A DNA stretch of 7,235 nucleotides from Bacteriovoracaceae bacterium UBA1018. Its GTDB lineage: Bacteria > Bdellovibrionota > UBA1018. Both the position numbers and the translations under genes were made by a program. Location: contig DBAE01000188.1 of NCBI GenBank assembly GCA_002291495.1, positions 5,158-12,392 of the forward strand. Reading direction: 5' to 3'. Numbering within the stretch: position 1 is the stretch's first letter; the number at the start of each line of letters is the position of its first letter. This document shows, one piece after another, positions 6,492 through 7,235 of the stretch. The notes under the pieces are model-generated. The model was not told the origin of the DNA, did no database searches, and worked only from the letters and a program-made list of their open reading frames with translations.

Positions 6492-7235
6492 ATGTCTATG
6501 AACAGGTCGAAAATACTCTTAACTGCGTTTGCAGTTGTGATTCTCTCCACCACCCAGGCACTTGCAAATGTGAGTCTTAAGAACGGAAACTTTTTTATTG
6601 GATATTCAGATATTGTTTATCCAGGCGGCTTTGAGCCGAAAGTAGAACGCGTCTTCAATTCAAAAACTCCATACCGAGGTGGTTATGGCCATGGTTGGGG
6701 ATTTGAACTCGAAGTCTATTTAGAAGTTTCAGCAGATGGCAGTGTAGTCGTCAATGAGTACGGCGGAGGCGCACAGAACCGCTTCAGTCCGGTAGCTTTC
6801 AATGCGAAGGAACTCGATAAAGCCGTAGAAACGATTGCTGAAACTGCGAAGAAGGTTGGAGCAATTGGAAGTGCAGACCAATATGCCGCTTACAAAACAA
6901 AACTCAAAAACGATGCAACCTTCCGAAACGAAGAGTGGCAGAAGTTTCTTGTACAAAAGAAAATTGCACCACGAAAGCTAGCTGTAGGAACCCAACTCAC
7001 ATCTAACCGATTTAGCTATCAGTACATCACAAAGGTAGCGGATGGTTATGTTCGTGCTTTTGATACAGGCAAGATTGAGAAGTTTTCTGAAAACGGTCGT
7101 CTAATTAAGATTTCAGACAAAAATAATAACTTCATTGAACTGACCTACGACAAAAACGGCAAGTTAGCTAAGTTGGTCGATAATTTTAATCGAAAGATCT
7201 TTTTCACGTTTAACTCGCGTGGTTTGATTGAAAAG
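6492..7235 (+). CDS. Secreted YD-repeat (Rhs-like, DUF6531-type) protein, N-terminal part (3' truncated by window edge)
   Basis: The frame is open for 248 codons from ATG 6492 to the right edge with no stop. Residues 1-25 look like a Sec signal peptide (basic start, hydrophobic core ILLTAFAVVIL, cut after ALA at A25|N26). The mature start VSLKNGNFFIGYSDIVYPGG, then VERVFNSKTPYRGGYGHGWGFELEVYL, resembles the N-terminal module of Rhs/DUF6531 proteins (VknGNf...D..vpGg...rtYNS...GpfGyGWg). A helix-rich stretch at about 104-162 interrupts the beta pattern. YD-like units then begin: NGRLIKISDKNNNFIELTYD (201-220) and a second at 222-241. Full-length proteins of this type usually run to many repeats and may end in a variable, sometimes toxic, domain; that end is outside the window. 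The role is unknown. Its position 39 bases after tadB suggests co-expression with the pilus genes and possibly a surface or secreted partner, which is inference. Confidence 0.8.
   Translation, partial: MSMNRSKILLTAFAVVILSTTQALANVSLKNGNFFIGYSDIVYPGGFEPKVERVFNSKTPYRGGYGHGWGFELEVYLEVSADGSVVVNEYGGGAQNRFSPVAFNAKELDKAVETIAETAKKVGAIGSADQYAAYKTKLKNDATFRNEEWQKFLVQKKIAPRKLAVGTQLTSNRFSYQYITKVADGYVRAFDTGKIEKFSENGRLIKISDKNNNFIELTYDKNGKLAKLVDNFNRKIFFTFNSRGLIEK
7092..7214 (+). repeat. Two YD-like (Rhs) protein repeat units
   Basis: Codons 201-241 of the secreted protein hold two successive units of about 21 residues with the shape nGkL.ki.D..n..i.ltYd. The first ends in LTYD (217-220) and the second, more degenerate, in FTFN (238-241). 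A third unit appears to begin with SRGLIEK at the edge. The repeat is visible at protein level and not as a DNA repeat. Confidence 0.6.

Overview
The window lies inside a Tad/Flp (tight adherence) type IV pilus assembly operon, with every supported gene on the + strand. The family content, moderate GC (by eye below 50%), strong GA-rich ribosome binding sites and a secreted YD/Rhs-like gene next to tad genes suggest a Bdellovibrionota/Oligoflexia-type or other delta-proteobacteria-like Gram-negative. This taxonomic guess is inference from gene style only. The presence of a secretin does show that the cell has an outer membrane.

Layout: (1) 2-334, the C-terminal part of a TadE/TadG-like pilus protein whose start lies upstream; (2) 324-848, a TadE/F-type pseudopilin with a visible prepilin-like G|xxxxEF motif; (3) 867-1700, CpaB/RcpC with an N-terminal membrane anchor and SAF/RcpC domains; (4) 1706-3382, the CpaC/RcpA outer-membrane secretin with signal peptide, pilus N-terminal domain, two BON-like segments and secretin core; (5) 3385-5559, one uninterrupted 724-codon frame joining a TadZ/CpaE-type MinD-like ATPase to a TadA/CpaF-type secretion ATPase through a Gly/Ser-rich linker; (6) 5583-6452, the TadB inner-membrane platform protein; (7) 6492 to the window end, the N-terminal part of a secreted YD-repeat (Rhs-like) protein, open at the right edge. 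Gaps between genes are 2-39 bases and the first two genes overlap by 11, so this reads as one transcription unit whose promoter and terminator lie outside the window. No stretch of 300 bases lacks a gene, and I see no RNA genes, mobile elements or CRISPR.

Together the genes describe a pilus machine. The CpaF half would power pilin assembly on the TadB platform, and the TadZ half would position or organise the machine. CpaB and the CpaC secretin carry the fibre across the periplasm and outer membrane, and the TadE/F-type pseudopilins prime or decorate it. The main departures from the textbook tad order are the TadZ-TadA fusion, a TadZ part with no N-terminal receiver-like domain, no tadC directly after tadB, pseudopilins placed before cpaB, and a secreted YD-repeat gene where tadC would be expected. 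Flp pilin, the prepilin peptidase TadV/CpaA, RcpB, TadC and TadD are not in the window.
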